From: CAVVPY01 sp963750295
Lineage (GTDB): Bacteria; Actinomycetota; Actinomycetes; Mycobacteriales; Jatrophihabitantaceae
Reading direction: 5' to 3'
Assembly (NCBI GenBank): GCA_963750295.1
Contig: CAVVPY010000001.1
Span: 2,666,001 to 2,730,000 of the forward strand
Length of the DNA: 64,000 nucleotides
Shown here: piece after piece, positions 14,972 to 25,428 of the stretch
Position numbering within the stretch: position 1 is the stretch's first letter
Layout: every line of letters begins with the position of its first letter
The notes under the pieces: model-generated
The model's database searches: none
What the model saw: only the letters and a program-made list of their open reading frames with translations
Told to the model about the DNA's origin: nothing
Program-made: the position numbers and the translations under genes

Positions 14972-16173
14972 TGGTGCTCGCACACATCCTGCACGCCGAC
15001 CTGGACGCCTTCTACGCCTCGGTCGAGCAGCGTGACGACCCGCGACTGCGCGGCCGGCCGGTGATCGTCGGCGGCGGGGTGGTGCTCGCTGCCAGCTACG
15101 AGGCCAAAGCGCTGGGCATCCGTACCGCGATGGGTGAGCGCCAGGCCCGTCGGCTGTGCCCGCACGCCGTCGTGGTCCCGGCCAGGTTCGATGCCTACGT
15201 CGAGGCGAGCGCGGCGGTCTTCGAGGTCTTCCACGCGACCACCCCCCTGGTCGAGGGGATCTCGATCGACGAGGCGTTCCTGGACGTGGGCGGCCTCGGC
15301 CGGGTGTCCGGCACGCCGGTCGAGATCGCGACCCGGCTGCGGGCCGAGGTCCGTGCGCGGATCGGGCTGCCGATCACGGTCGGCGTGGCCCGGACGAAGT
15401 TCCTCGCCAAGGTGGCGAGCGCCGTGGGCAAGCCGGACGGACTGCTGGTCGTCCCGCCGGACGGCGAACTGGACTTCCTGCACCCGCTGCCGGTTGAGCG
15501 GCTCTGGGGCGTCGGCAAGGTCACCGCGGACAAGCTGCACCGGCGGGGCATCACCCGGGTCTCGGAGGTGGCGCTGCTGCCCGAGTCGACGCTGATGGCG
15601 ATGCTCGGCCCGGCATCAGGGCGGCACCTGCATGCCCTCGCGCACAACCGCGACCCGCGTCCCGTGCAGCCCGGGCGCCGGCGCCGTTCGATCGGCTCGC
15701 AGCGCGCGATGGGCCTCGGCCGGGCCGGGACCGGCCGGTGGGCCGAGAACGTCATCGACGGCTTTCTGGTCGGGCTGGTCGATCGGGTCACCCGGCGGCT
15801 GCGCGGCGCACACCGGACCGGGCGCACGGTGGTGCTGCGGCTGCGCTTCGCCGACTTCACCCGCGCCACCCGCTCGCACACCTTGCCGCGGCCGACGGAC
15901 CGCACGGACACGATCCTGGCGGTGGCGCGGTCGTTGCTCGCCGCAGCGATGCCGTTGATCCGCACCGCCGGAATCACGCTGGTCGGGATCTCGGTCGCGA
16001 ACCTCGACGACGCCGACAGCATCCAGCTCGAACTGCCCTACCGCGAGGCGGCCCGCGGCCTGCTCGACACGGCGGTCGACGGCATCAAGGACCGGTACGG
16101 CACGACGGCGCTCACCCGCGCCGTACTGCTCGGCCACGGTGAGGGGATGTCCGTGCCGATGCTGCCGGACTGA
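14965..16173 (+). CDS. dinB: DNA polymerase IV (Y-family translesion polymerase)
   Basis: A 402-residue Y-family polymerase that copies past damaged bases. The palm carboxylates sit in HADLDAFYAS (D12) and GISIDEAFLD (about D104/E105). The fingers motif is AASYEAKALGI, and helix-hairpin-helix and little-finger regions follow. Near the C-terminus QLELPY resembles the sliding-clamp-binding motif. No strong ribosome site precedes the ATG; the LexA box overlaps it and the transcript may be leaderless. In-frame GTG codons at 14971 and 14974 are the alternative starts if the box is wholly upstream of translation. Confidence 0.93.
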   Translation: MFVVLAHILHADLDAFYASVEQRDDPRLRGRPVIVGGGVVLAASYEAKALGIRTAMGERQARRLCPHAVVVPARFDAYVEASAAVFEVFHATTPLVEGISIDEAFLDVGGLGRVSGTPVEIATRLRAEVRARIGLPITVGVARTKFLAKVASAVGKPDGLLVVPPDGELDFLHPLPVERLWGVGKVTADKLHRRGITRVSEVALLPESTLMAMLGPASGRHLHALAHNRDPRPVQPGRRRRSIGSQRAMGLGRAGTGRWAENVIDGFLVGLVDRVTRRLRGAHRTGRTVVLRLRFADFTRATRSHTLPRPTDRTDTILAVARSLLAAAMPLIRTAGITLVGISVANLDDADSIQLELPYREAARGLLDTAVDGIKDRYGTTALTRAVLLGHGEGMSVPMLPD

Positions 16174-16254
16174 GGATCGGCTGGTGCCCGACTGAGGGCT
16201 GGCTGGGCGAAAATCCCCAGGCCGACGCCGGTTGTGCACCGCTATCCCACACGT

Positions 16255-16274
16255 TTATCCACAGCTGTGGACAA
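16255..16274. other. Inverted pair of consensus DnaA boxes
   Basis: TTATCCACA (16255-16263) is a perfect DnaA box. TGTGGACAA (16266-16274) is the reverse complement of TTGTCCACA, the form preferred in Streptomyces and mycobacteria. They face each other two bases apart. A weaker TTGTGCACC lies at 16232-16240. The site sits between two convergent genes, dinB and the dipeptidase, so it is not an obvious promoter element. Confidence 0.6.
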
Positions 16275-16284
16275 CGGCGGGCAG

Positions 16285-17400
16285 CTAGCTCGAGGCCGCC
16301 ACCTGCTCGGCGTCGGCCAGCACCCGCAACACGTTTCGGCGCGTCAGCGCGGCCAACTCGGCCTCGGACCACCCGCGCGTGAGCAGTTCGTCGATCAGCG
16401 CCGGGTAGCCGCTCACGTCCGACAGGCCGGCCGGCATCGGGTCGCACCCATCGAAGTCCCCGCCGAGTCCCACGTGGTCGACACCGGCGACGGCGCGCAC
16501 GTGCTCGACGTGGTCGGCGACCTGCGCGACCGTGGCCTGCGGCGGCGGGATCCGCTCGGCAAGGCGCGCCTCGGCGGCCTGGCGTGCGGTCCAGTCGCGC
16601 GGGTCCTCGCCGCGCTCGAGCATCTCGGCCACCGCACCCAGGCTCCATTCCCGGCAGTCGTTCGAGACGAAGTCGGGCACGAAGGTCACCATGCAGACTC
16701 CGCCGTTGCCGGCGAGGGTGGTGAGCATGTCGTCGGGGACGTTGCGCACGTGATCGACCAGCCCGCGGGCCGAGGAATGACTGAACACGACCGGCGCAGT
16801 CGTAGTGACGAGCGCGTCACGCATCGTCGAGGGCGCGACGTGCGAGAGGTCGACGAGCATGCCCAGGGTGTTCATCTCGCGCACGACCTCGCGACCGAAC
16901 TCGGTCAGCCCGCCGGCCACCGGGTCGTCGGTCGCGGCATCGGCCCACGGCACGTTCTCGTTGTGGGTCAGCGTGAGGTAACGGACGCCGAGTGAGTGCA
17001 GCACGCGCAGCACGGCGAGCGACGAGTCGATGCTGTGACCGCCCTCGGCGCCGAGCAGCGACGCGACCCGGCCCGCCCGCCGAGCCTGCTCGACGTCGGC
17101 CGCGGTGAGCGCGAGCGCCAACCGGTCCGGGTAGTGCGCCACCATGCGCAGGACGAAATCGATCTGCTCGAGCGTGGCAGCCACCGATCCTGCGCCGAGC
17201 CGGCAGGGCACGTACACCGACCAGAACTGGCCGCCCACGCCGCCTTCGGCCAGACGGACGAGATCGGTCTGCGTCCGCGTCTGCCGTTGGTCGAGGCGGT
17301 ACCCGTCCAGGTCGTAGCCGGTCTTCTCGCGCATCGCCCAGGCCAGGTCGTTGTGCCCGTCGATGATCGGATGCCGGGCGAGCACCTCGTTCGCCGTCAC
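16285..17400 (-). CDS. Membrane-dipeptidase-family (M19) metallopeptidase
   Basis: A 371-residue zinc-dependent dipeptidase of the renal dipeptidase family. It starts HPIIDGHNDLAW, carrying the HxD metal motif, followed by the bridging glutamate in LLGAEGGHSI, histidine in DLSHVAP and FSHSSARG, and the acidic DHVGLGGDFDG motif near residue 320. No signal peptide is present, so it is probably cytoplasmic. The GTG start at 17400 overlaps the TGA of the upstream metallo-hydrolase (GTGA), so the two are translationally coupled. The frame stays open further upstream but that stretch is inside the neighbour. Confidence 0.88.
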   Translation of the reverse strand: MTANEVLARHPIIDGHNDLAWAMREKTGYDLDGYRLDQRQTRTQTDLVRLAEGGVGGQFWSVYVPCRLGAGSVAATLEQIDFVLRMVAHYPDRLALALTAADVEQARRAGRVASLLGAEGGHSIDSSLAVLRVLHSLGVRYLTLTHNENVPWADAATDDPVAGGLTEFGREVVREMNTLGMLVDLSHVAPSTMRDALVTTTAPVVFSHSSARGLVDHVRNVPDDMLTTLAGNGGVCMVTFVPDFVSNDCREWSLGAVAEMLERGEDPRDWTARQAAEARLAERIPPPQATVAQVADHVEHVRAVAGVDHVGLGGDFDGCDPMPAGLSDVSGYPALIDELLTRGWSEAELAALTRRNVLRVLADAEQVAASS

Positions 17401-18038
17401 AGGCTCACCGTCTGCCGCGGATCCAGGTGGCGGAACTCGACCCCGTGCGGTGTGGCGATCCGGTTCAGGTGTCCTTCGACGATCGAGGCGTAGCCGTCGG
17501 TGACGAGCGAGTCGTGGATCTGGAAGGTTCGCGGCGCCCGCACCGCCACGGCGAAATCGATCACCTCGGCAGCCTTCGACCATGGCGCGCTCGTGGGCAG
17601 CAGCAGCGTGGGTACCGCCACGTCCGGGACGGTGAACGAGTCACCGGGGTGGTAGACAGTGCCGTCCACGAGGTAGCCGAGATTCGCGACCACCGGGATC
17701 GCCGGGTGGATCAGCGCGTGCTGGCCGCCGAACGCACGCACCGAGAACCCGGCCACGTCGAAGGATTCTCCCGATCTGACCGGTACCACCTGCTCGCCGA
17801 GATCGGCGAACGATCCCGCTACCGAGGGCGGTGCCCAGACCCGCAACCGCGGGTCGCGCGCGAGCGCCGCGCGCAACCGGTCGGCGTCGACGTGATCGAC
17901 GTGCTCGTGCGTGATCAGCACGGCCGAGGCCCCGTCGAGCGCCTCGTCGACCTCGCTGAACACTCCGGGGTCGAGGACGAGGGCGCGATCACCGTCGTCG
18001 AGGCGGACGCAGGCGTGCGTGAACTTGGTCAGCCGCAC
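17397..18038 (-). CDS. MBL-fold metal-dependent hydrolase (UlaG-like)
   Basis: A 213-residue metallo-beta-lactamase-fold protein. The metal motif is ITHEHVDHVD (HxHxDH) near residue 60, with a later histidine/aspartate in TVYHPGDSFTVPD and a C-terminal histidine in FQIHDS. Small stand-alone proteins of this kind hydrolyse phosphodiester or ester bonds; the substrate is unknown. It starts at a GTG (18038), seven bases after the DUF5709 stop, and overlaps the dipeptidase start by four bases, giving a three-gene operon. Confidence 0.82.
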   Translation of the reverse strand: MRLTKFTHACVRLDDGDRALVLDPGVFSEVDEALDGASAVLITHEHVDHVDADRLRAALARDPRLRVWAPPSVAGSFADLGEQVVPVRSGESFDVAGFSVRAFGGQHALIHPAIPVVANLGYLVDGTVYHPGDSFTVPDVAVPTLLLPTSAPWSKAAEVIDFAVAVRAPRTFQIHDSLVTDGYASIVEGHLNRIATPHGVEFRHLDPRQTVSL

Positions 18039-18045
18039 CGGTCGA

Positions 18046-18288
18046 TCAGCTCGGGTCCGCGTCGTCCGAGTCGCCCACGTCCGGCTCCTCCTCGGCCAGG
18101 TGCTGGTCCAGCGACTCACCGGCCCGCGCCTCGTCGGCGGTGTCACCGCGCCACGCCTGCGACTCGCGTTCGGGCAGCGTGTAGCCCTCGTCGAGCGGGT
18201 CGGTGGTGTTGTCCCCCGTCAGGGACTCGGACGGATCGACCTGGTCGTTGCCCTGGAAACCTGCCTCGAGGTCACCGGATTCGCTCAC
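18046..18288 (-). CDS. DUF5709-type small acidic protein
   Basis: An 80-residue, very acidic protein. It shows the layout of the actinobacterial DUF5709 family: DQVDPSESL, then DPLDEGYTLPERESQAW, then AGESLDQHLAEEEPDVG. No function is established for the family to my knowledge. It has no cysteine, membrane segment or signal peptide. The GTG start at 18288 follows GGAAGGA. It is the first gene of the operon and is divergent from the photolyase by 50 bases. Confidence 0.75.
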   Translation of the reverse strand: MSESGDLEAGFQGNDQVDPSESLTGDNTTDPLDEGYTLPERESQAWRGDTADEARAGESLDQHLAEEEPDVGDSDDADPS

Positions 18289-18338
18289 GGGTGAGGTCCT
18301 TCCCCATCGGCCGCGGGAACTCACGGCACACTCGAACG

Positions 18339-19703
18339 GTGAGCTCGGTGCTGTGGTTCCGGCGGGATTTGCGGCTGCGCGATCATCCAGCATTGCACGC
18401 CGCCGCCGAGGACGGTCCGGTCGTCACGTTGTTCGTCCTCGATCCGGCGCTGCTCGAGCCGGCCGGTGCCCCTCGGGTGGCCTTCCTCTACCGCACGCTG
18501 CGGGCGCTCGACGCCGACCTGCGCGGCCACGGCGGCGGGCTACTGGTGCGGCACGGCGACCCGGCCGAGGTCGTCCCGCAGGTCGTCGCCGAGCTGGGTG
18601 CGGGCTCGGTGCACGTCAGCGCGGACTTCGGCCCGTACGGCGCCAGGCGCGATGCAGCCGTCGAACACGCGCTCGGCGGGACACCGCTGACGCGCACCGG
18701 CTCGCCGTACGCGGTCAGCCCCGGACGCATCGGCACGAAGGGCGATCCGGCCGAGGCCTATCGCGTATACACGCCCTTCTACCGGGCCTGGAAGGAGCAC
18801 GGCTGGCGTGATCCCGCAGCCGCAATCGCCGGGCGGGTCGGCTGGGACGTGTCGCTGCCGGGCATGGACGTCCCCGACGACCCGCCGCTACCCGACGGCC
18901 TCGTCCTGCCCGCCGCCGGCGAGCGGGCAGCCGCCACGGCCTGGCGCGCCTACCGCGCCGGCCCGCTGGCCGGCTATCCGGAGGTCCGCGACCGTCCCGA
19001 CCTCGACCGCACGTCGCGCATGTCGGTGTACCTGAAGTGGGGTTGCATCCACCCGCGCACGATGCTTGCCGATCTCGGCGCGGGCGACGAGACGTTCGCC
19101 AAGGAGCTCGCGTGGCGCGAGTTCTACGCGCACGTGCTGCATGCCTGGCCGGCAAGCGCGCGCGAGTACTTCCTGCCGCAGCTGAAGAACATGGCCTATG
19201 CGCGATCGGACACCGATGCGTTCACCGCGTGGACGAGGGGCGAGACCGGCTACCCGATCGTGGACGCGGGCATGCGGCAACTGCTCGGCGAGGGCTGGAT
19301 GCACAACCGCGTCCGCATGATCGTCGCGTCCTTCCTGGTCAAGGACCTGCACGTCGAGTGGCAGCACGGGGCTCGCCACTTCATGCGCCATCTCGTCGAC
19401 GGCGATCTCGCCAGCAATCAGCACGGCTGGCAGTGGACGGCCGGCACCGGCACCGACGCGGCGCCGTTCTACCGCGTGTTCAACCCGGTCACCCAGGGCC
19501 TCAAGTTCGACCCCGACGGGGTGTACGTCCGCCGTTGGATCCCCGAGCTGCGCGGCGTCGAGGGGGCGCGGGCGCACCAGCCGTGGGAGCTCGACGGACT
19601 ACCCGCCGGGTACCCGGCACGCATCGTCGACCATCAGCAGGAACGCCTGGTCGCGCTGGAGCGCTACCAGGCCCTGCGCCGCCCACCCCCGTCACGGAGT
19701 TAG
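18339..19703 (+). CDS. phr: Deoxyribodipyrimidine photolyase (cryptochrome/photolyase family)
   Basis: A 454-residue light-driven DNA repair flavoenzyme. The N-terminal alpha/beta antenna domain begins VLWFRRDLRLRDHPAL. The FAD-binding helical domain includes TSRMSVYLKWGCIHPRT near 225, ELAWREFYAHVL near 255, and the family signature GYPIVDAGMRQLLGEGWMHN near 305, followed by DLASNQHGWQWTAGTGTDA. It reads as a class I CPD photolyase, though CPD against (6-4) activity cannot be settled here. The GTG at 18339 matches the family start. Its TAG overlaps the convergent TAA of the epimerase-like gene in the four bases TTAG. Confidence 0.92.
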   Translation: MSSVLWFRRDLRLRDHPALHAAAEDGPVVTLFVLDPALLEPAGAPRVAFLYRTLRALDADLRGHGGGLLVRHGDPAEVVPQVVAELGAGSVHVSADFGPYGARRDAAVEHALGGTPLTRTGSPYAVSPGRIGTKGDPAEAYRVYTPFYRAWKEHGWRDPAAAIAGRVGWDVSLPGMDVPDDPPLPDGLVLPAAGERAAATAWRAYRAGPLAGYPEVRDRPDLDRTSRMSVYLKWGCIHPRTMLADLGAGDETFAKELAWREFYAHVLHAWPASAREYFLPQLKNMAYARSDTDAFTAWTRGETGYPIVDAGMRQLLGEGWMHNRVRMIVASFLVKDLHVEWQHGARHFMRHLVDGDLASNQHGWQWTAGTGTDAAPFYRVFNPVTQGLKFDPDGVYVRRWIPELRGVEGARAHQPWELDGLPAGYPARIVDHQQERLVALERYQALRRPPPSRS

Positions 19704-20596
19704 GTCGGTTGGATTCCCCACGAGCCGGTCCACGTGCCACCGGGGTCGATGATGATCAGGCCGCGGCCGGAGTTGAACGCGTCCGCCGCGCAAGTCATCG
19801 GCTCGACGGCCACGCCCGGCACGTCGTCGGCGACGGAATCGGCCGTGTACACCTGCAGGTAGCCGAAGGTCGCGTCGAACCAGAGCTGGGCGCCACCGGA
19901 CTTCGTCAGCACCGAGGCCGTGCCCCGCCCTTGCTCGAGATGCAGCCCGGTGAACCCGTCGTCCAGGCGGACCGTGCGCAGCCGCTTCCCGCGGCGGAAG
20001 TCGTAAGGCGTCTTGGTCACCGACTGCTCGCCGACCGGCACCGCGCTCTCGTCCGACACCAAGCGGTCGCGCGCCGGGAGCCGCAGCGTCACGTCGTCGA
20101 GGCGATGCCCGCGCGTGGCCAGGTACGGGTGGAACCCGGCCCCGAACGGCGCGCGGCCGACCCCGTGGTTGTGCGCGGACGCCGTCACCGAGAGGCCGAA
20201 CTCCTCGAGCAGCGCATAGGTCACCTCGACGCGGACCTCGAACGGGTAGCCGGGCTGCGGCACCACGTCCAGCACCATCGTCACCGACGACGGCTCGTGC
20301 GCGGACGCCAGCCACCGCGTCCACCGGCCCAGGCCGTGCGAGGCGTTGCGCTTGGCCGGCTCGGTGAGCGGCAGTTGCAGCTTGACGCCGTCGAAGCGGT
20401 ACCGGCCGCCGCGCAGCCGGTTCGGCCACGGCACCAGCGCAGTGCCGCTGCCGCGCGGCGCGAGCACGTCCTCGCCGTACGGGACGGTGACGTCCACGCC
20501 GTCGGCGGTGTAGCGGCGCAGCCCGCCACCGACCTCGACGATCGTCGCCTCGTGGCGGCCAGCGGTGATGACGAATTGCGATCCGGACAGCGCCAT
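19700..20596 (-). CDS. Aldose 1-epimerase family protein
   Basis: A 298-residue galactose-mutarotase-fold protein. Family landmarks are VPWPNRLRGGRYRFDG near 55-70, the histidine in RNASHGLGRW near 88, APFGAGFHPYL near 148, and the acidic residue in GVAVEPMTCAADAFN near 270. These fit sugar ring mutarotation or binding of a sugar-phosphate. The start at 20596 is followed upstream by the MFS transporter stop 10 bases away, so it is probably co-transcribed downstream of that gene. The sugar is unknown. Confidence 0.85.
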   Translation of the reverse strand: MALSGSQFVITAGRHEATIVEVGGGLRRYTADGVDVTVPYGEDVLAPRGSGTALVPWPNRLRGGRYRFDGVKLQLPLTEPAKRNASHGLGRWTRWLASAHEPSSVTMVLDVVPQPGYPFEVRVEVTYALLEEFGLSVTASAHNHGVGRAPFGAGFHPYLATRGHRLDDVTLRLPARDRLVSDESAVPVGEQSVTKTPYDFRRGKRLRTVRLDDGFTGLHLEQGRGTASVLTKSGGAQLWFDATFGYLQVYTADSVADDVPGVAVEPMTCAADAFNSGRGLIIIDPGGTWTGSWGIQPT

Positions 20597-20605
20597 AGGA
20601 CGAAC

Positions 20606-21910
20606 CTAGTCCGCGGTCGAGTACCGCCAGAAGGACCGGACGGCCACCCCGCCGACGAGGACGACGACCACGCACGCGACGCCGCCGCCGACCCACGAGA
20701 ACGTCAGGGTGGTCGCGGCCGCCATGGCACCGGCGCGCAGGTCGCCGAGTCGAGGGCCGCCGGCGACCACCGCGATGAACACGCCCTGCATCCGGCCGCG
20801 CATCTCGTCCGGCGCATAGGTCTGCAGGATCGTCTGGCGGTAGACGGCACTGATCAGATCCGCGGCACCGGCCAGCGCGAGCAGGAACACCACCAGCCAG
20901 AACTGGCGGGCCAGGCCGGCCACGGCGACCGCCGCACCCCAGCCCAGCACCGCGAGGACGAGCGCGCGTCCCTGGCGCTGCACCCGGCCGATCCACCCGC
21001 TCGACAGGCCGGCGACGACCGAGCCGATCGCGATGGCGGCGTAGAGCGGGCCGACGTTGCCCGAGAAGCGCTGGTCGGCGTCCTCGGGGAACAGCGCACG
21101 TGGCATGGCCAGCACCATCGCTGCGATGTCCACGGCGAAGGACATCAGCAGCACCGGCCGGGTGATGATGAACGCCAGCCCGTCGACCACCGACCGCAGG
21201 CCGAGCGTGGGGCGGGCAGTATCCCCGGGCGGCATCGGCGGCAGCCGGAGCGCCGAATACAGCGCGGCAGTGAACAGCAGCGCGTCGATCGCATACGCGT
21301 ACGCGAAGCCGTGGTGCAGCCCGACGAGGACGCCCGCGATCAGCGGTCCGATGACCTGGCCGACGTTGCCGACCGTGAAGCTGAGCGTGTTCGCAGCCGG
21401 GACGAGGCTCTCGTCCATGATCCGCGGGATGATCGCGCCGCGTGCCGAGGACGCCATCGCCCAACCGCCCGCCTGAACGGCCACGAGGGCGAGGATCAGC
21501 CACACGTTGCCGAGGTCGAGCAGCGTCTGCACGAGCAGGCCGAGCGTCATGATCCAGGTGGCCAGGGACGACCAGAAGTACAGCCGTCCGCGGTCGACGG
21601 CGTCGGCGATCGCGCCGCCGTAGAGCCCGAACGCGATGATCGGGACGAGCCCGGCCAGGCCGAAGAAGCCGACGTAGAGCGACGAGCCGGTCAGGACGTA
21701 GATCTGGACCGGCACCGCGACCTGGGTGAGCATCGAGCCGATGAACGCCGTGCCCTGCCCGATCAGCAGGCGTCGGTACGGCAGGATCTCGAGCGGACGG
21801 GTGTCCACCGCGTGGCGCCGCACCATAGTTCCGAGCGCGCGGCCGCGCCCCGGCGGCGGGGTCTGCTCGGGCATGTCGGTCGTCGCCGGGCTGTCGATCT
21901 CCTCGCTCAT
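20606..21910 (-). CDS. MFS transporter (EntS-like)
   Basis: A 434-residue major facilitator with about 12 hydrophobic segments between residues 35 and 425. It resembles the MFS_3/EntS group: GQGTAFIGSMLTQVAVPVQI in helix 1, the central AIADAVDRGRLYFWSS loop, then helices to RSFWRYSTAD at the end. That group exports siderophores or other small molecules, but the cargo cannot be deduced. The ATG at 21910 is chosen over a longer frame start at 22129, which would add an unlikely basic leader. AGTGTA at 21944-21949 gives a minus-strand TACACT as a possible -10. Confidence 0.85.
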   Translation of the reverse strand: MSEEIDSPATTDMPEQTPPPGRGRALGTMVRRHAVDTRPLEILPYRRLLIGQGTAFIGSMLTQVAVPVQIYVLTGSSLYVGFFGLAGLVPIIAFGLYGGAIADAVDRGRLYFWSSLATWIMTLGLLVQTLLDLGNVWLILALVAVQAGGWAMASSARGAIIPRIMDESLVPAANTLSFTVGNVGQVIGPLIAGVLVGLHHGFAYAYAIDALLFTAALYSALRLPPMPPGDTARPTLGLRSVVDGLAFIITRPVLLMSFAVDIAAMVLAMPRALFPEDADQRFSGNVGPLYAAIAIGSVVAGLSSGWIGRVQRQGRALVLAVLGWGAAVAVAGLARQFWLVVFLLALAGAADLISAVYRQTILQTYAPDEMRGRMQGVFIAVVAGGPRLGDLRAGAMAAATTLTFSWVGGGVACVVVVLVGGVAVRSFWRYSTAD

Positions 21911-22087
21911 GGGGCGGGGAACGACGCGCGCGGCACGGTGGTGAGTGTAGGCCGCAGCCCAGGTCGCCACTGAGAACCGGCTGGGCGACCCGGCTGTGCC
22001 CGCGGGCGGAATTCGACGCTGTGACGCTCGGAACAGCCGCGTTTTTCGTCCCCTTTTGCCCGAATCGGCGTGGGTACAACGACAGCT

Positions 22088-22228
22088 ATGGAGATCTACC
22101 CCCGCCGGAGCGCTGACGAACTGCGCCACCGAGCGATCTCATTCGTGTCCAGTTTGGCGGTGGCCTGGGTGCTGCTGCGCCACGCGAGCGACCCGTCGAT
22201 CCGACGTTCGGCGCCCGCCGACCGCTGA
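22088..22228 (+). CDS. Small hypothetical protein, 46 residues
   Basis: An ATG-to-TGA frame encoding MEIYPRRSADELRHRA and then a hydrophobic stretch SFVSSLAVAWVLL before a basic tail. Third codon positions are mostly G or C, as in real genes here. No clear ribosome binding site is visible. A single amphipathic or membrane helix is possible. I do not recognise it. It ends 9 bases from the convergent meaB stop. Confidence 0.4.
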   Translation: MEIYPRRSADELRHRAISFVSSLAVAWVLLRHASDPSIRRSAPADR

Positions 22229-22237
22229 CCTGGTGCG

Positions 22238-23254
22238 TCAGCGGTCGTCGATCGCCGCGATGATCTCGGTGGCGGCCTGGTCGGGCGTCATCTCGCCGGC
22301 GAGCACGCGCGCCTCAGCCCCGGTCACGACCGCGTGCACCCGGTCGTCGTCGAGGCGCATCAGCAGCCGGTCGCGGACCATCGCGCGCGTCCACTCGACG
22401 AGCTGCCGTCGGCGCTGAGCGTCGAACTCGTCCTGGTCACGCAGCCACTGCTCGTGGCGCAGCACGTGCTTCCAGATCCGGTCGAGGTTGGCGTTCTCGA
22501 GCGCGCTGCACGGGATGACCGGCGCCTGCCAGTCGTCGTCCGCGCCGCGCAGCAGCCGCAGCGCCCCCGACAGTTCGCGGGCCGCGCGCTGCGAGTCGTC
22601 GGCGTGCGTGCCGTCGCTCTTGTTCACGCCGATGACGTCGGCGAGTTCGAGAATGCCGCGTTTGATGCCCTGCAACTGGTCGCCGGTCCGGGCCAGGGTG
22701 AGGAACACGAACGTGTCGACCATGCCCGCCACGACGTACTCCGACTGGCCCACCCCGACGGTCTCGACGAGCACCACGTCGTAGCCCGCGGCCTCCATCA
22801 CCAGCATCGTCTCGCGGGTCGCCTTGGCGACCCCACCGAGCGTGCCGGCGCTGGGCGAGGGACGGATGAAGGCGCGCTCGTCCGCGGCCAGCCTGGTCAT
22901 CCGCGTCTTGTCCCCCAGGATCGATCCGCCCGTGCGCCCCGAGGACGGATCGACGGCGAGGACGGCCACCCGGTGACCGTCCGCGATCAGGTTGACCCCG
23001 AGCTGGTCGATGAAGGTGGACTTGCCGACGCCGGGGACGCCGGTGATCCCGACGCGACGCGCGTTTCCGGTGTGCGGCATCAGCGCGACGAGCAGCTGCT
23101 GCGCCTGCGCACGGTGGTCGGCGCGGCGTGACTCGACCAGCGTGATCGCCCGGGCGATCGCCGCTCGGGTGCCGGCGCGCACACCCGCGGCCAGCTCACC
23201 CGCGGCCGACTCACCCCCGGCTTTGACCCCGCCCTGGCTGCTGGAGGCGCTCAT
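22238..23254 (-). CDS. meaB: Methylmalonyl-CoA mutase-associated GTPase MeaB
   Basis: A 338-residue P-loop GTPase of the MeaB/ArgK group, which loads and protects the cobalamin cofactor of methylmalonyl-CoA mutase. It shows VGITGVPGVGKSTF (Walker A) near 65, the switch region LAVDPSSGRTGGSILGDKTR near 95, VETVGVGQSE near 160, and NKSDG near 210 for guanine recognition. The ATG at 23254 lies 17 bases after the mutB stop; its leader forms a long stem-loop enclosing the start codon. A longer frame runs upstream through mutB and is not real. It is the last gene of mutA-mutB-meaB. Confidence 0.93.
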   Translation of the reverse strand: MSASSSQGGVKAGGESAAGELAAGVRAGTRAAIARAITLVESRRADHRAQAQQLLVALMPHTGNARRVGITGVPGVGKSTFIDQLGVNLIADGHRVAVLAVDPSSGRTGGSILGDKTRMTRLAADERAFIRPSPSAGTLGGVAKATRETMLVMEAAGYDVVLVETVGVGQSEYVVAGMVDTFVFLTLARTGDQLQGIKRGILELADVIGVNKSDGTHADDSQRAARELSGALRLLRGADDDWQAPVIPCSALENANLDRIWKHVLRHEQWLRDQDEFDAQRRRQLVEWTRAMVRDRLLMRLDDDRVHAVVTGAEARVLAGEMTPDQAATEIIAAIDDR

Positions 23255-23271
23255 CTGCGGCCGCGGCGGGG

Positions 23272-23279
<8 letters not shown>
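23219..23279 (-). promoter_or_regulatory. 15-bp perfect inverted repeat enclosing the meaB start codon
   Basis: GGCTTTGACCCCGCC (23219-23233) and GGCGGGGTCAAAGCC (23265-23279) are perfect reverse complements 31 bases apart. In the mRNA the first arm holds the mutB stop codon and the second arm encodes meaB codons 8-12, with the meaB AUG in the loop. It could be a translational attenuator, a processing site or a partial terminator lowering meaB output relative to mutB. Confidence 0.65.

Positions 23280-25424
<2,145 letters not shown>

Positions 25425-25428
<4 letters not shown>

Noticed and set aside
19037..21973. 978-codon plus-strand open frame
   Set aside because: It runs through photolyase in a wrong frame and antisense to the epimerase-like and MFS genes; its translation has no recognisable domain.
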